Below, piece by piece: positions 24,592 to 33,082 of a stretch of 64,000 nucleotides of DNA. This stretch comes from Tautonia sp040717455 (GTDB lineage: Bacteria; Planctomycetota; Planctomycetia; Isosphaerales; Isosphaeraceae): assembly GCF_040717455.1 (NCBI RefSeq), contig NZ_JBFEFH010000018.1:1-64000 (forward strand), given 5' to 3'. The position numbers and the translations under genes were made by a program. Numbering within the stretch: position 1 is the stretch's first letter; each line of letters opens with the position of its first letter. The notes beneath the pieces were generated by a model. It was not told the origin of the DNA. It did not search any database and saw only the letters and a list, made by a program, of their open reading frames with translations.

Positions 24592-25812
24592 TTATTCGGG
24601 GGCCGCCGGGGGCGCCGACTCCCCGGCCAGGGGCATCCGGCAGTCGGGGCGTGGCTTGCCCGGGCCGACGATCGGCGGGTTCAGGAAGTGCCGCTCGACG
24701 ATCGAGAAGAAGCCAAGGCTGATCGCCACCGCCGCGATCGAGACGACCGGGATGGTGAGGAACACCCGCTCCCAGAAGCCGGTGATCCCCAGCTCGTACA
24801 GGCCGAACGTGCCGACCGTCGTGACGGGCAAGTGATAGAGATAGACGCTGTAACTCCGCCGGCCGACTTCCTTGAGCGGCACGATCCACCGCCACCGGCA
24901 GATGCGATCGTCGGAGTCTCGCAGGGCGATCAGCAACAGGCCGAAGACGGCCGTCACCCCGGTCGAATAGGCCACCGGCGTGTTCGCCATCTGTTCCCGG
25001 AAGCCGATCAAGGCCGTCCCCACCAAAGCCAGTTCCACCGCGCGGCGCTTCCAGGGTTCCGCCGGCACGTTCAGCCGCCAGTAGACCGCCAGGCCGATGG
25101 CGAACTGGTGCCAGAGGTCGAAGAAGGTGCCGCTGAGCCGGTGGATCATCCCCACATCGGCCGCCACGACCCGGATCAGGACGATCACCACCGTCGTCCA
25201 TCCCATCGCCGCGTAGAGCCGCTTCGACGCGAGCATGAGCATCAGGAAGCAGAGGAAGTAGAACTGCTCCTCGTAGCAGAGCGACCAGGCGACCCTGGTG
25301 AAGATCAACGCCGGCCCCCCCGCGACCAGCGGGCGCCACGTCTCGGTGAGCGTCAGGTTGCCGAGCCACTGGGGCGGGTTCACGTCCCGCGGCAGGTTCA
25401 TCTCCAGGCCGTACGGCGAGTGGCAGCAGAGCAGGCGCTCCAGGCCCATCCGCTGGAACGCGATCGCCACCAGCACGAACCAGGCGACCGCCGCCCAGTA
25501 CGGCGGGTAGATCCGCCAGAGCCGACGCCCCACGAACCGCACCGGCGAGGTCCCCCGCCTCCTCATCGCGTCCACGCTCGCGGCGATGCAGTAGCCGCTG
25601 ATGACGAAGAACAGCGGCACGCCCAGGTCGAAATGCCGCAGCACCGCATTGATCGTCCGCCCCAGCCCGGCAAACGCCCCCGACTCAGGGGCCTCGCCCG
25701 GCAAGAGCACGAACCCCGCGTGATGGACGACCACCATCAGGCAGGCCACCCCCCGGAAGACGTCGAGGAGCGTATAGCGTGGATTCCGCTCAAGCGGGGG
25801 CAGATCCATCAT
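24592..25812 (-). CDS. Acyltransferase 3 (OafA/YrhL-type) family membrane protein
   Basis: A 406-residue integral membrane acyltransferase with about ten hydrophobic segments. The family N-terminal signature is LLDVFRGVACLMVVVHHAG, containing the essential Arg and His. FFVISGYCIAASVDAMRRRG is the second conserved block. YPPYWAAVAWFVL and YSVYLYHLPVTT complete the pattern. Family members O-acylate sugars in lipopolysaccharide, peptidoglycan or capsule. Two adjacent Met codons make the start ambiguous by one residue. The divergent partner upstream is the response regulator region. The downstream co-directional gene is the membrane phosphatase. Confidence 0.92.
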   Translation of the reverse strand: MMDLPPLERNPRYTLLDVFRGVACLMVVVHHAGFVLLPGEAPESGAFAGLGRTINAVLRHFDLGVPLFFVISGYCIAASVDAMRRRGTSPVRFVGRRLWRIYPPYWAAVAWFVLVAIAFQRMGLERLLCCHSPYGLEMNLPRDVNPPQWLGNLTLTETWRPLVAGGPALIFTRVAWSLCYEEQFYFLCFLMLMLASKRLYAAMGWTTVVIVLIRVVAADVGMIHRLSGTFFDLWHQFAIGLAVYWRLNVPAEPWKRRAVELALVGTALIGFREQMANTPVAYSTGVTAVFGLLLIALRDSDDRICRWRWIVPLKEVGRRSYSVYLYHLPVTTVGTFGLYELGITGFWERVFLTIPVVSIAAVAISLGFFSIVERHFLNPPIVGPGKPRPDCRMPLAGESAPPAAPE

Positions 25813-25966
25813 GAAGGGAGAACCGATCCGGGGGGGCGGCCTCGGGGATAAGACGTTTCGATCTCACCCGGACATCCTACCGCCCCGATCGCCTCGCCGC
25901 GGCGCATTCCCGGGGATTTCCGGCCGAATCCGGCCCCCGGACCCGCGTCATGGTGCCGTTTTGGGG

Positions 25967-26425
25967 TCAATCCTGATCCCGGCTGCTCGTCTCGACGTCG
26001 GCCAGGTAGGCCAGGGTGCGGTCGAGCTGATTCTTCAGGTGCCGTACGCGCAAGAGGCTCTTGACCCGGCAGAGCAGCTCGACCTTGTTGACCGGCTTGG
26101 TCAGGAAGTCGTCGGTCCCGGCCTGCACGCCGCGCTCGAAGTCGGACGCCTCGTTCAGGGCGGTGACGATGAGGATCAGGGTGTTGCTCGTCTCCGGGTC
26201 GGATCGGATGGTCCGGCAGACCTCGAAGCCCGAGACGCGGGGCATCATCACGTCGAGCAGGACGAGGTCCGGCTTGTGCTCGGCGACGACCTTCAGCGTC
26301 TCCTCGCCGTCCGAGGCGGTCAGGATCTCGCAATCGAGGCCGGTGAGATAGGCTTCCAGCAGCTCGACGTTCTGCGGGTGGTCGTCGGCGATCAGGATCA
26401 CCGGCCGATCCGAGGAGGTGTCCAT
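25967..26425 (-). CDS. Stand-alone response regulator receiver protein
   Basis: A 152-residue single-domain CheY-like receiver, with the ATG at 26425 (MDTSSDRPVILIADD). The acidic pocket is IADDHPQN, the phospho-acceptor Asp is in DLVLLDVMMPR, the switch Thr is in ILIVTALN and the invariant Lys is in FLTKPVNK. No DNA-binding domain follows; the C-terminal ~25 residues (RVRHLKNQLDRTLAYLADVE) form a coiled-coil-like helix that may mediate dimerisation. MMPRVSGFEVCRTIRSDPET is typical of receivers found near hybrid kinases or GGDEF proteins. No cognate kinase is in the window. It is divergent from an ECF sigma factor gene. Confidence 0.93.
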   Translation of the reverse strand: MDTSSDRPVILIADDHPQNVELLEAYLTGLDCEILTASDGEETLKVVAEHKPDLVLLDVMMPRVSGFEVCRTIRSDPETSNTLILIVTALNEASDFERGVQAGTDDFLTKPVNKVELLCRVKSLLRVRHLKNQLDRTLAYLADVETSSRDQD

Positions 26426-26834
26426 GCGTGGCTCTGCCCTGCTTCCACGAGCTTCGGAACGATCCGTCGTGTCGGATCCCCTGTGTCGCCCCGAGTCTAC
26501 CAATTCCGACGAAATTCAGGAATGGAGCTTCCGACGACCGGGAGCCTCCCGTCGATTCCTCGGGGCCAACCCGGGCGGCGGCCCTTGCCCGGGGGCATTC
26601 CTGGTGTAAGACTTCTGATGTGGGCCGTTGCGCGGGGCGATTCACCCGATGGCTCGGGGCAACCGGCGGAGCCCGGCCCTGCCCGAGGCTCTCGGGGGAT
26701 CGATCCCTCCCGCATCGCGTCCTTCGACTCCAAAGACCCCCCGCTCGGCATTCCCATTGTTATGGGGCTTGGCTCGCATCCGGGACGGTCCGCGGACCTT
26801 CGACGATCGATCGTCTCTCCTGGGAGGTCTGGAC
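26426..26834. other. Divergent intergenic region
   Basis: About 410 bp separate the response regulator (minus) and sigma factor (plus). The frames here are Arg/Pro/Gly-rich and not protein-like. TTATGG near 26759 could be a -10 for the sigma factor gene, but the -35 is not convincing. I see no hairpins worth listing. Confidence 0.35.
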
Positions 26835-27416
26835 GTGCCCCTCCGCGACTTCGACCGCCAGCTTCTCGATCGCTGCCTGAAGCACGAACCCGGCTCCTGG
26901 ATCGAGTTCGTCGATCGTTACATGGGCCTGATTTATCATGTCATCAACCATGTGGCCTACGCCCGCAGCGTGACGCTCTCGGCCGCCGACGTCGAGGACA
27001 TCTGCGCCGAGATCATGCTGCGGCTCGTCGATGATGACTACGCCATCCTGCGACGCTTCAAGGGGCAGAGCTCCCTGCCGACCTACCTGACGGTCATCAC
27101 CCGCCGGATCTGCGTCAAGCAACTGGTCAAGCGGCAGCGAGAGGCCTCGCTCGGCCATGCTCGCGCCCACCGCGCGGTCGTGATGGCCGAGGACGAGGAG
27201 GACCTGGCCGAGCCGATCGCCTCGGCCGAGGAGGTCGAGGTCATGCTCCGACAGCTCTCCGGACGCGAGGCCGAGGTGGTCCGCCTGTACCACCTTTCCT
27301 CCCTGAATTACCGGCAGATCGGCAAGCAACTGGGCATCCCCGAGAATTCCGTCGGCCCGATCCTCGCCACCGCTCGCCGCAAGCTCCGCGAAGCCGCCGA
27401 GGAACGCTCGCGCTGA
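26835..27416 (+). CDS. ECF-type RNA polymerase sigma factor
   Basis: A 193-residue sigma-70-family factor. The GTG at 26835 is chosen because GGGAGG lies seven bases upstream. Region 2 is visible as WIEFVDRYMGLIYHVINHV, then DVEDICAEIMLRLVDDD and LRRFKGQSSLPTYLTVITR (the -10 recognition helix). Region 4 carries LSGREAEVVRLYHLSSLNY followed by RQIGKQLGIPENSVG, the -35-binding helix-turn-helix. An acidic linker AEDEEDLAEPIASAEE separates them. No anti-sigma factor is adjacent, which is common for planctomycete ECF factors controlled by kinases. The divergent response regulator may share regulation. Confidence 0.92.
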   Translation: MPLRDFDRQLLDRCLKHEPGSWIEFVDRYMGLIYHVINHVAYARSVTLSAADVEDICAEIMLRLVDDDYAILRRFKGQSSLPTYLTVITRRICVKQLVKRQREASLGHARAHRAVVMAEDEEDLAEPIASAEEVEVMLRQLSGREAEVVRLYHLSSLNYRQIGKQLGIPENSVGPILATARRKLREAAEERSR

Positions 27417-27503
27417 CTCGCCTCGGTCTCCTGAAGCCCTTCGGCCGGCCGAGCTTCGGGGACGGTCCGGCGTGTGTGCCGGATTGCAACCGGGGCCGGC
27501 GAG

Positions 27504-29723
27504 TTACTCCAGCACCAGGGTCACGCCCAGCGTCGCCAGGGCCTTCTGGAGCCGTTCCGGGTCGCCCGATCGGACGATCGCGGCGGTCGGGCCGAGGCGG
27601 TCGCCGAACAGGGGCCGGGTGTCGGGATGCTGGAGCAGGCCGTCGAGCACCTCCGCCCGCTCCGTCCTGACGATCAAGGGGCGACCGACCCGGACGGCTT
27701 CGGCGGGCTGGGCCCCTTCGAAGCCGACGATGCTCGCGAGCCATCGGACGACCGGCGGCATCGGTGCGCCCGTCCGGTGGGCATACCACTGCGACAGGCC
27801 GGCGAGGGTCAGCCCCTCGTTCGACGCCCGGCCCAGCGACGCGGGAGAGACGACATGGCGGCGGCGGAGCGTCGTCTCCGAGGCGTCGGTCGGCACGGGG
27901 TCGGCGAAGCGTGACAGCTCGGCCTCGATGAACAGGTCCCCCCGAGCCGGGTCGGCCGCCAGGGAAACGCCGTCCGGGCCGACCTCCACGCACGACTCGG
28001 GGGGCTTGCGATAGTCCCTCGCCCCGGCCAGCTGGAAGCGACGGAACGGGATGGCCCCCTCGTCCTCGACCAGCAAGACCCGGTCGGCCACGCGGACCGG
28101 GGGCGGGGCGGTCCCCTCGGCCCATTCGGCCAGGGCCGTTTCCAGCTCCGCGGCGCTGGAGAACTCGATCAGGGTGGCCGAGGCGTAATAGGTCAGGCGA
28201 TCACGCCGGCCGGCCCACGAGGCGATCGCCCCGGCGACGCCGTCGGGCAGGGGGCGGACGCCGTGCCGGGTCAGCCAGTCGCGAATCTGATCGACCGTGA
28301 GCCCCGAGGCCAGGCCGCGGTCGATCGCGTCGGAGTTGAGCCGGAGCGTGAGGGCCGACCCGAGCTGCGACCATCGGGCGAATCGGCTCAGGCGGCCGAT
28401 CAGGGCCGGATTGAGCCCCTGACGATAGGCGACAATCTCGAAATTCGGCTGCACGAACAGGAATTGCTCGATCCGAGGCGGAGGCGGCGGCGGCGGCCCG
28501 AGCCCCAGCACGTAGCGCCCGCGGTCGGTCAGTTGCACCGCGGGGGTGCGGCTCGGGCCCGCCTCGCCGACCCGGACCAGGCCGAGCAGGTACGCCGGGC
28601 CGAGCAGGGTCGATCGCAGGACCTCGGTCATCGGATCGCCCGGGGGCGTCTCGTCGGCCGATCGGCCCCGACGACGCTCGGCCTTGCCGCTGGGTTCGGG
28701 AAGCGTCGGGGGGCGCATCCGATCCGAGAGCCAGGCGGCCAGCCCATCCAGGCGGACCCAGGCCCCTTCCTCCAGGCTCGCCAGCCAGAGCAAGGTGACC
28801 GGGCGCAGGGCCAGGTTCGATCCCGGGTCGGCCCCCCGGTCGGTCAGGTCCACGCCGCCGAGCCAACGCGCGGCGATCATCTGCGGCAGATGCACGCCGT
28901 GCTCCGCCCAGATCGACGCCGGGGCTGCGACAATCCGATCGCTCTCCGGCTCGTCGATGAGCAGGCCGATCGACCGGGCGAGGCTCAACCAGAGCGAGAC
29001 GTGATCTTCGGGGGCGTGCAAGACGTCGGCAATCGGCCCGGCCAGGGCCGGGTCCTCGTCGAGCCGCTGGCGATCGCGCTTGTAGAGCCCCCCTTGCCGC
29101 GTGCGTTTCAGGGGGCTGGTGTCGGCGAGCTGCCAGAGGGCCGCCAGGCGGAGGACCGCCTCCAGGCCATCCGATTCCCGGACGAGTCGCGCCGGCTCGT
29201 CGAGGACGGGCGGCCCGTCCCCCTCCGGCTCGTCCATCCGGGCCGTTTCGAGCACCGTCGGATGCGCCACCAGCCGCATCCCTCCCACGCGCTCCGGGTC
29301 GAGCGGCCAGAGGCGATCCTCGGGATCGGCCGCCGGGGGCATCGGCACGATCAGGCCCAGCGCCATCGGCCGTTCGAGCACCGCTTGCGGGTCGAGGCCG
29401 AGCCCGTTGAGGGTCTCGCCGAAGGCGACCGCCGGCCAGGCCGCGACCTCGCTCAAGGCGAACAGCCCGAGCCCCTGCCGCTCGACCGGCGAGAGGTCGG
29501 CCATCAGGCTGGCGACGACCCCCGGCGCGTCCAGCCGATCGGCCAGCTCCTCGGCAAGGCCCGTGGTCCGCCGCCCCGGGTCGCGGCCCAGCTCGCGCAG
29601 GATCGACCGCAACTGGTACGGGGTGGCCGCGGCCAGGGCCGTGCGATAGGAGCACGGCGGGGACGGCTCCCCGCGATCGTCCCCCTCGAAGGCGTCGTCG
29701 TCATCAAGCGTTGGATCCATCAT
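27504..29723 (-). CDS. Helicase_C_3 (helicase-associated) domain protein, third gene of the XPB operon
   Basis: A 739-residue protein from ATG at 29723, one base after the stop of the 75-aa gene, so translation is probably coupled. It has no Walker motifs. The N-terminal part (RTALAAATPYQLRSILRELG) and long middle are helical winged-helix-like. About residues 445-560 match the Helicase_C_3 domain (EQFLFVQPNFEIVAYRQGLN, LTLRLNSDAIDRGLASGLT). The last ~60 residues (PLIVRTERAEVLDGLLQHP, then TAAIVRSGDPERLQKAL) align without gaps to the 75-aa neighbour with about 16 of 58 identities by hand. Proteins of this kind sit next to XPB-type helicases in actinobacteria. A role as helicase regulator or loader in repair is inference. 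Confidence 0.85.
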   Translation of the reverse strand: MMDPTLDDDDAFEGDDRGEPSPPCSYRTALAAATPYQLRSILRELGRDPGRRTTGLAEELADRLDAPGVVASLMADLSPVERQGLGLFALSEVAAWPAVAFGETLNGLGLDPQAVLERPMALGLIVPMPPAADPEDRLWPLDPERVGGMRLVAHPTVLETARMDEPEGDGPPVLDEPARLVRESDGLEAVLRLAALWQLADTSPLKRTRQGGLYKRDRQRLDEDPALAGPIADVLHAPEDHVSLWLSLARSIGLLIDEPESDRIVAAPASIWAEHGVHLPQMIAARWLGGVDLTDRGADPGSNLALRPVTLLWLASLEEGAWVRLDGLAAWLSDRMRPPTLPEPSGKAERRRGRSADETPPGDPMTEVLRSTLLGPAYLLGLVRVGEAGPSRTPAVQLTDRGRYVLGLGPPPPPPPRIEQFLFVQPNFEIVAYRQGLNPALIGRLSRFARWSQLGSALTLRLNSDAIDRGLASGLTVDQIRDWLTRHGVRPLPDGVAGAIASWAGRRDRLTYYASATLIEFSSAAELETALAEWAEGTAPPPVRVADRVLLVEDEGAIPFRRFQLAGARDYRKPPESCVEVGPDGVSLAADPARGDLFIEAELSRFADPVPTDASETTLRRRHVVSPASLGRASNEGLTLAGLSQWYAHRTGAPMPPVVRWLASIVGFEGAQPAEAVRVGRPLIVRTERAEVLDGLLQHPDTRPLFGDRLGPTAAIVRSGDPERLQKALATLGVTLVLE

Positions 29724-29724
29724 C

Positions 29725-29952
29725 TCAGCGCACAACGCGAGGGGCGTGGCCCATGCGCCTCAGTTCCTCCAGCAAGGTGGCCTCATCGTCCGATCGGACC
29801 AGGAGGACCGTCTCCGAGAGCCTCCCGGCGATCAGGCGGGCGAGGGGCTTGCGCGCTATCAGTTCCTCGACCACGAGCGGGTCCTCGGTCCGGATCAGGG
29901 CCACGTTGCGATGCAGCTTGATCGGCGTTCGGGCGGACGGTGGGGGGGGCAT
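29725..29952 (-). CDS. 75-aa stand-alone copy of the XPB-associated module
   Basis: A 75-residue protein from ATG at 29952, 7 bp after the XPB stop; its own TGA ends one base before the next ATG. The body (LIRTEDPLVVEELIARKP, then RLSETVLLVRSDDEATLLEEL) aligns with XPB residues about 108-163 (about 15 identities in 45) and with the C-terminus of the Helicase_C_3 protein (about 16 in 58). Shared positions include EEL, RK, RL, ET, V, L and the final L-x3-G. It therefore looks like the isolated common module of its two neighbours. It may compete for or bridge a binding surface; this is inference. Annotation pipelines easily miss it because of length. Confidence 0.82.
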   Translation of the reverse strand: MPPPPSARTPIKLHRNVALIRTEDPLVVEELIARKPLARLIAGRLSETVLLVRSDDEATLLEELRRMGHAPRVVR

Positions 29953-29959
29953 CAGTCGC

Positions 29960-31780
29960 TCACTCGTTTCTCGCTCCGGCGCGCTCGGAGCGGTCGGTCG
30001 GGAGGGACTGCGCCGCCTCGTCCTGTTCGCCTTCCGGCTCGACGTCCTGCCCATTGGCCGGGGACGAGCACGCGCTGAGATCGAGGCCGTCGAGCAGGTC
30101 GGAGGCGTCGACGATCTCGTAGGCATACCCCTGTTCGGTCAGGAAGAGTTGCCGGTGGTGGGCGAACTCCATCTCCCGGGTGTCTCGCGAGACGATCGAG
30201 TAGAAGTGCGCCGGCTCCTCGCTCCCCTTGGGCCGGAGGATCCGGCCGAGCCGCTGGGCTTCTTCCTGCCGGCTGCCGAAGGTCCCGGAGATCTGGATCA
30301 TCACGTTCGCGTCGGGCAGGTCGATGGCAAAATTGCCGACCTTCGAGAGGATCAGGCGTTGCAGTTCTCCCCGGCGGAACTTGCCGTAAAGGTCTTCCCG
30401 GACCCCGTTCGATGTCTGCCCGGTGATGACCGGGATGTCGAACCGGTCGGAAAGCTGGCGGAGCTGCTTGATGTACTGGCCGATGATCAGGACCCGATCC
30501 TCGGGGCCGTCGTGCCGGGTGAGCAGCTCGGCGACCAGCTCGTCCTTCAGCGGATTCTCGCTCGCCAGGCGGAACTTGTCGCGCCACTCGGCGATGGCGT
30601 ACTCCATGCGGTTCGGGTCGGGCAGGCCCGCGCGGATCTCGATGCAGCGGGCCTCGGCGATCCAGCCTTTCTGCTCCAGGATCCGCCAGGGGACGTCGAA
30701 CTTCTTCGGGCCGATCAGGCTGAAGACGTCGTCCTCGCGGCCGTCCTCGCGGACCAGGGTGGCCGTCAGGCCGAGGCGTCGGCGGGCCTGGATGTCGGCC
30801 GTCACCCGGAAGACGGGCGCGGGCAGCAGGTGGACCTCGTCATAAACGATCAGCCCCCAGTCCCGCTCGGCGAAGAGCTTGAAGTGGGGGAACGGGCCGG
30901 TCTTGCTCGGACGGTAGGTCACGATCTGATAGGTCGCCAGCGTCACCGGGGCGATCCCCTTCGAGTCTCCCGTGTAGGTCGCCACCTGGTCCTCGGTCAG
31001 GTCGGTCTTGTCGAGGATCTCGCGACGCCACTGCTCGACGGCGGTCGTGCTGGTCGTCAGGACGAGCGTTTGCGTCTTCAGGCGGGCCATGGCCGCGATG
31101 CCGACGACCGTCTTCCCGGCGCCGCAAGGGAGAACGATGACCCCGGAGCCCCCCCGGGCGTCTCCCCCGGCGTAGAAGGCATCGACCGACTGCCTCTGGT
31201 AATCCCTCACCTGGAACGGCCGGCCCGAGGCCGCCGTCCCCTCCCTCATCTCAACCGCCAGGGGAGTGCCCGGCGAGTATCCCGCCAGGTCCTCGGCCGG
31301 ATACCCGGCGGCGATGAGCTGCTGCTTGAGCAACCCGCGGTGCTCGTCATCGACGGCGAACGTCGTCTCGTCGAGTCGATGAAAGAGCAGATCGCGCAAG
31401 CCTTTGCGGCGGGCCAGCTCCTCCAGCAAGGGTCGATCGGACGAGATCAGACGTAGCTCACCGTCGACCCGCTCCAGCCGGACCCGCCCGTAGCGATCGA
31501 CCAGCTCGGCCAGGTCGGCCCCGAGGCTCGGGGGGAGCGGGAACTTGGTGAAGCGGGCCAGCACCTCGACCATCTCGTCGGCCGTCATGCCCGCGGCCGC
31601 CGCGTTCCAGAGCGAAAGCGGGGTGAGCCGGTAGGTATGGATGTGCTCGGGGCTTCGTTCCAGCTCGGCGAAGGGGGCCAGCGCGTCGCGGGCCTCCGGA
31701 TAGAGCGGGTTGTCCACCTCAAGCAGGACGGTGCGGTCGCCCTGCACGATCAAGGGGTTGGCGGGGTTGTACTGCTGCAT
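29960..31780 (-). CDS. XPB-type DNA repair helicase
   Basis: A 606-residue superfamily-2 3'-5' helicase, with the ATG at 31780 (MQQYNPANPLIVQGD). Residues ~8-85 form a Helicase_C_3-like domain (HIHTYRLTPLSLWNAAAAG). Residues ~108-163 carry the module shared with the next two genes. The helicase core begins near 187: LPCGAGKT (Walker A, 218-225), DEVH (Walker B), TATLVRED with the XPB RED motif, and QRLGRILRP (motif VI). The C-terminus is acidic and Glu/Gln-rich. Bacterial XPB works in DNA unwinding linked to repair. It leads a three-gene operon with 7-bp and 1-bp gaps. A Bax1-type nuclease is not encoded next to it. Confidence 0.95.
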   Translation of the reverse strand: MQQYNPANPLIVQGDRTVLLEVDNPLYPEARDALAPFAELERSPEHIHTYRLTPLSLWNAAAAGMTADEMVEVLARFTKFPLPPSLGADLAELVDRYGRVRLERVDGELRLISSDRPLLEELARRKGLRDLLFHRLDETTFAVDDEHRGLLKQQLIAAGYPAEDLAGYSPGTPLAVEMREGTAASGRPFQVRDYQRQSVDAFYAGGDARGGSGVIVLPCGAGKTVVGIAAMARLKTQTLVLTTSTTAVEQWRREILDKTDLTEDQVATYTGDSKGIAPVTLATYQIVTYRPSKTGPFPHFKLFAERDWGLIVYDEVHLLPAPVFRVTADIQARRRLGLTATLVREDGREDDVFSLIGPKKFDVPWRILEQKGWIAEARCIEIRAGLPDPNRMEYAIAEWRDKFRLASENPLKDELVAELLTRHDGPEDRVLIIGQYIKQLRQLSDRFDIPVITGQTSNGVREDLYGKFRRGELQRLILSKVGNFAIDLPDANVMIQISGTFGSRQEEAQRLGRILRPKGSEEPAHFYSIVSRDTREMEFAHHRQLFLTEQGYAYEIVDASDLLDGLDLSACSSPANGQDVEPEGEQDEAAQSLPTDRSERAGARNE

Positions 31781-32003
31781 CGGGCTCCATGCCGTGCCAG
31801 GGGATTGGGCCGGCCCGGACGGTTCGGTTCGGGCCTCCCAAAGCGGAGAGTGCGTCTTGCGGTGGGTCAATACTGCATGGTAAGCCGACACCCCTCCATG
31901 CGGCAAGGTCGCCCGATCCCTCGGGCCGATCAATTACGTCGTCCGATCGGCAAGGGCCAGGCATTCTCCTGCAGCCAACGCCGCAAAGGGGGCAATCAAC
32001 CGA

Positions 32004-33041
32004 TCATGTCCGAGCCTGATACAACGCCACCAGGGCCGCCCCGATGGCCTGGGACAAATCACCGAGCGTGGCCGGGACGATCTGCATTCGCTCGCGCTGG
32101 CTCGGGAACAGGTAGGGCTCCGCCGTCTTTCGGACGATCCCGAGGTACCGTTCCCGGAATTCCGAGGTCGTGGCCTCCGGATCCATCAACCCCCCGCCGA
32201 TCACGACGAACGACGGGTCGAGCGCGATCGTCAAGTTCGCCACATGAAAGCCCATGGCCTTCGCCTGGAAATCGAAGATCGCCAGGGCCAGCTCGTCCCC
32301 CTCCTGGGCCAGGGCCCGCAGCGCGAAGACGCGCTCCTTCATCGGGCGATCCGAGCGGGCCAGCTCGTGATCGGGGTAATCGGCCAGCTTCGCGCCGAGC
32401 AGGTGCGGCAGGCCGGACAGGGTCGTATAAACCTCCACGCACCCCCAATCGCGACCGCAGCCGCACGGATAGGCCGGCACCCCGAGCATCTGCAACGGAG
32501 CCGGCATGTGCCCGGCCTCCATGCCCGCCAGCGAATCGCCGTTGAGCGGCAGACCCCGACCATCGACATACGCCGCCCCCAGGCCCGACCCGGCGGCGAG
32601 CATCACCACGCTCCCGGTCCCCGATCCTCGCACGCGCTGCGCCTCGCCGACGCCCCCCAGGTCGCCGTCATTGCCCACGACCACCGGGATCGGCCGTCCG
32701 GTCTGCCGTTCCAGGGCGGCCATGTAGGCCGATCGGATGTCGAACCCGACGAAGCTCGCGTCCAGGTTCGCCGAGCGATCAAGCACCCCGTAGCTCCGGA
32801 ACGGCCCCGGGATCGCCAGGCCGACCCCCCGGACCTGGTCCCAGGCGATCCCGTGCTGCTCCAGAAACGTCCCGATGGCCTCGACCCAGCCTCGGGCCAC
32901 CGCTGCGGGACCCGCGTGCGAGTCGGTCGGCTGCTGCAAGAGCCGGGTCGAGACCAGCGACCCATCCTCCCAGACCGCGCCGACCTTCGAGGTCGTCGCC
33001 CCGCTGTCCGTCCCGATGTAAACCGATCGCGTTGCGCTCAT
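32004..33041 (-). CDS. ROK-family sugar kinase
   Basis: A 345-residue ROK protein. The N-terminal phosphate-1 motif is YIGTDSGATTSKVGAVW. LAIPGPF and GNDGDLGGVGE follow; the Asp of the latter is the catalytic base position. A zinc-type signature is present (EAGHMPAP, then PCGCGRDWGCVEVYTTLSG). VIGGGLMDPE closes the ATP site. There is no N-terminal helix-turn-helix, so it is a kinase rather than a NagC-like repressor. Substrate may be glucose, N-acetylmannosamine or fructose-type sugar; sequence alone does not decide. It is the last gene of the six-gene minus-strand glycan operon, 41 bp after the oxidoreductase. Confidence 0.92.
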   Translation of the reverse strand: MSATRSVYIGTDSGATTSKVGAVWEDGSLVSTRLLQQPTDSHAGPAAVARGWVEAIGTFLEQHGIAWDQVRGVGLAIPGPFRSYGVLDRSANLDASFVGFDIRSAYMAALERQTGRPIPVVVGNDGDLGGVGEAQRVRGSGTGSVVMLAAGSGLGAAYVDGRGLPLNGDSLAGMEAGHMPAPLQMLGVPAYPCGCGRDWGCVEVYTTLSGLPHLLGAKLADYPDHELARSDRPMKERVFALRALAQEGDELALAIFDFQAKAMGFHVANLTIALDPSFVVIGGGLMDPEATTSEFRERYLGIVRKTAEPYLFPSQRERMQIVPATLGDLSQAIGAALVALYQART

Positions 33042-33082
33042 CGCTTGATTGACTCAGATGGTTCGATGCCAACAGGAGCGTG

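Noticed and set aside
22843..25851. A 1002-codon open frame on the plus strand across the phosphatase and acyltransferase genes
   Set aside because: It is His/Arg/Asp/Gln-rich, with no membrane helices or motifs, while the minus strand holds two well-supported membrane proteins with good start signals.
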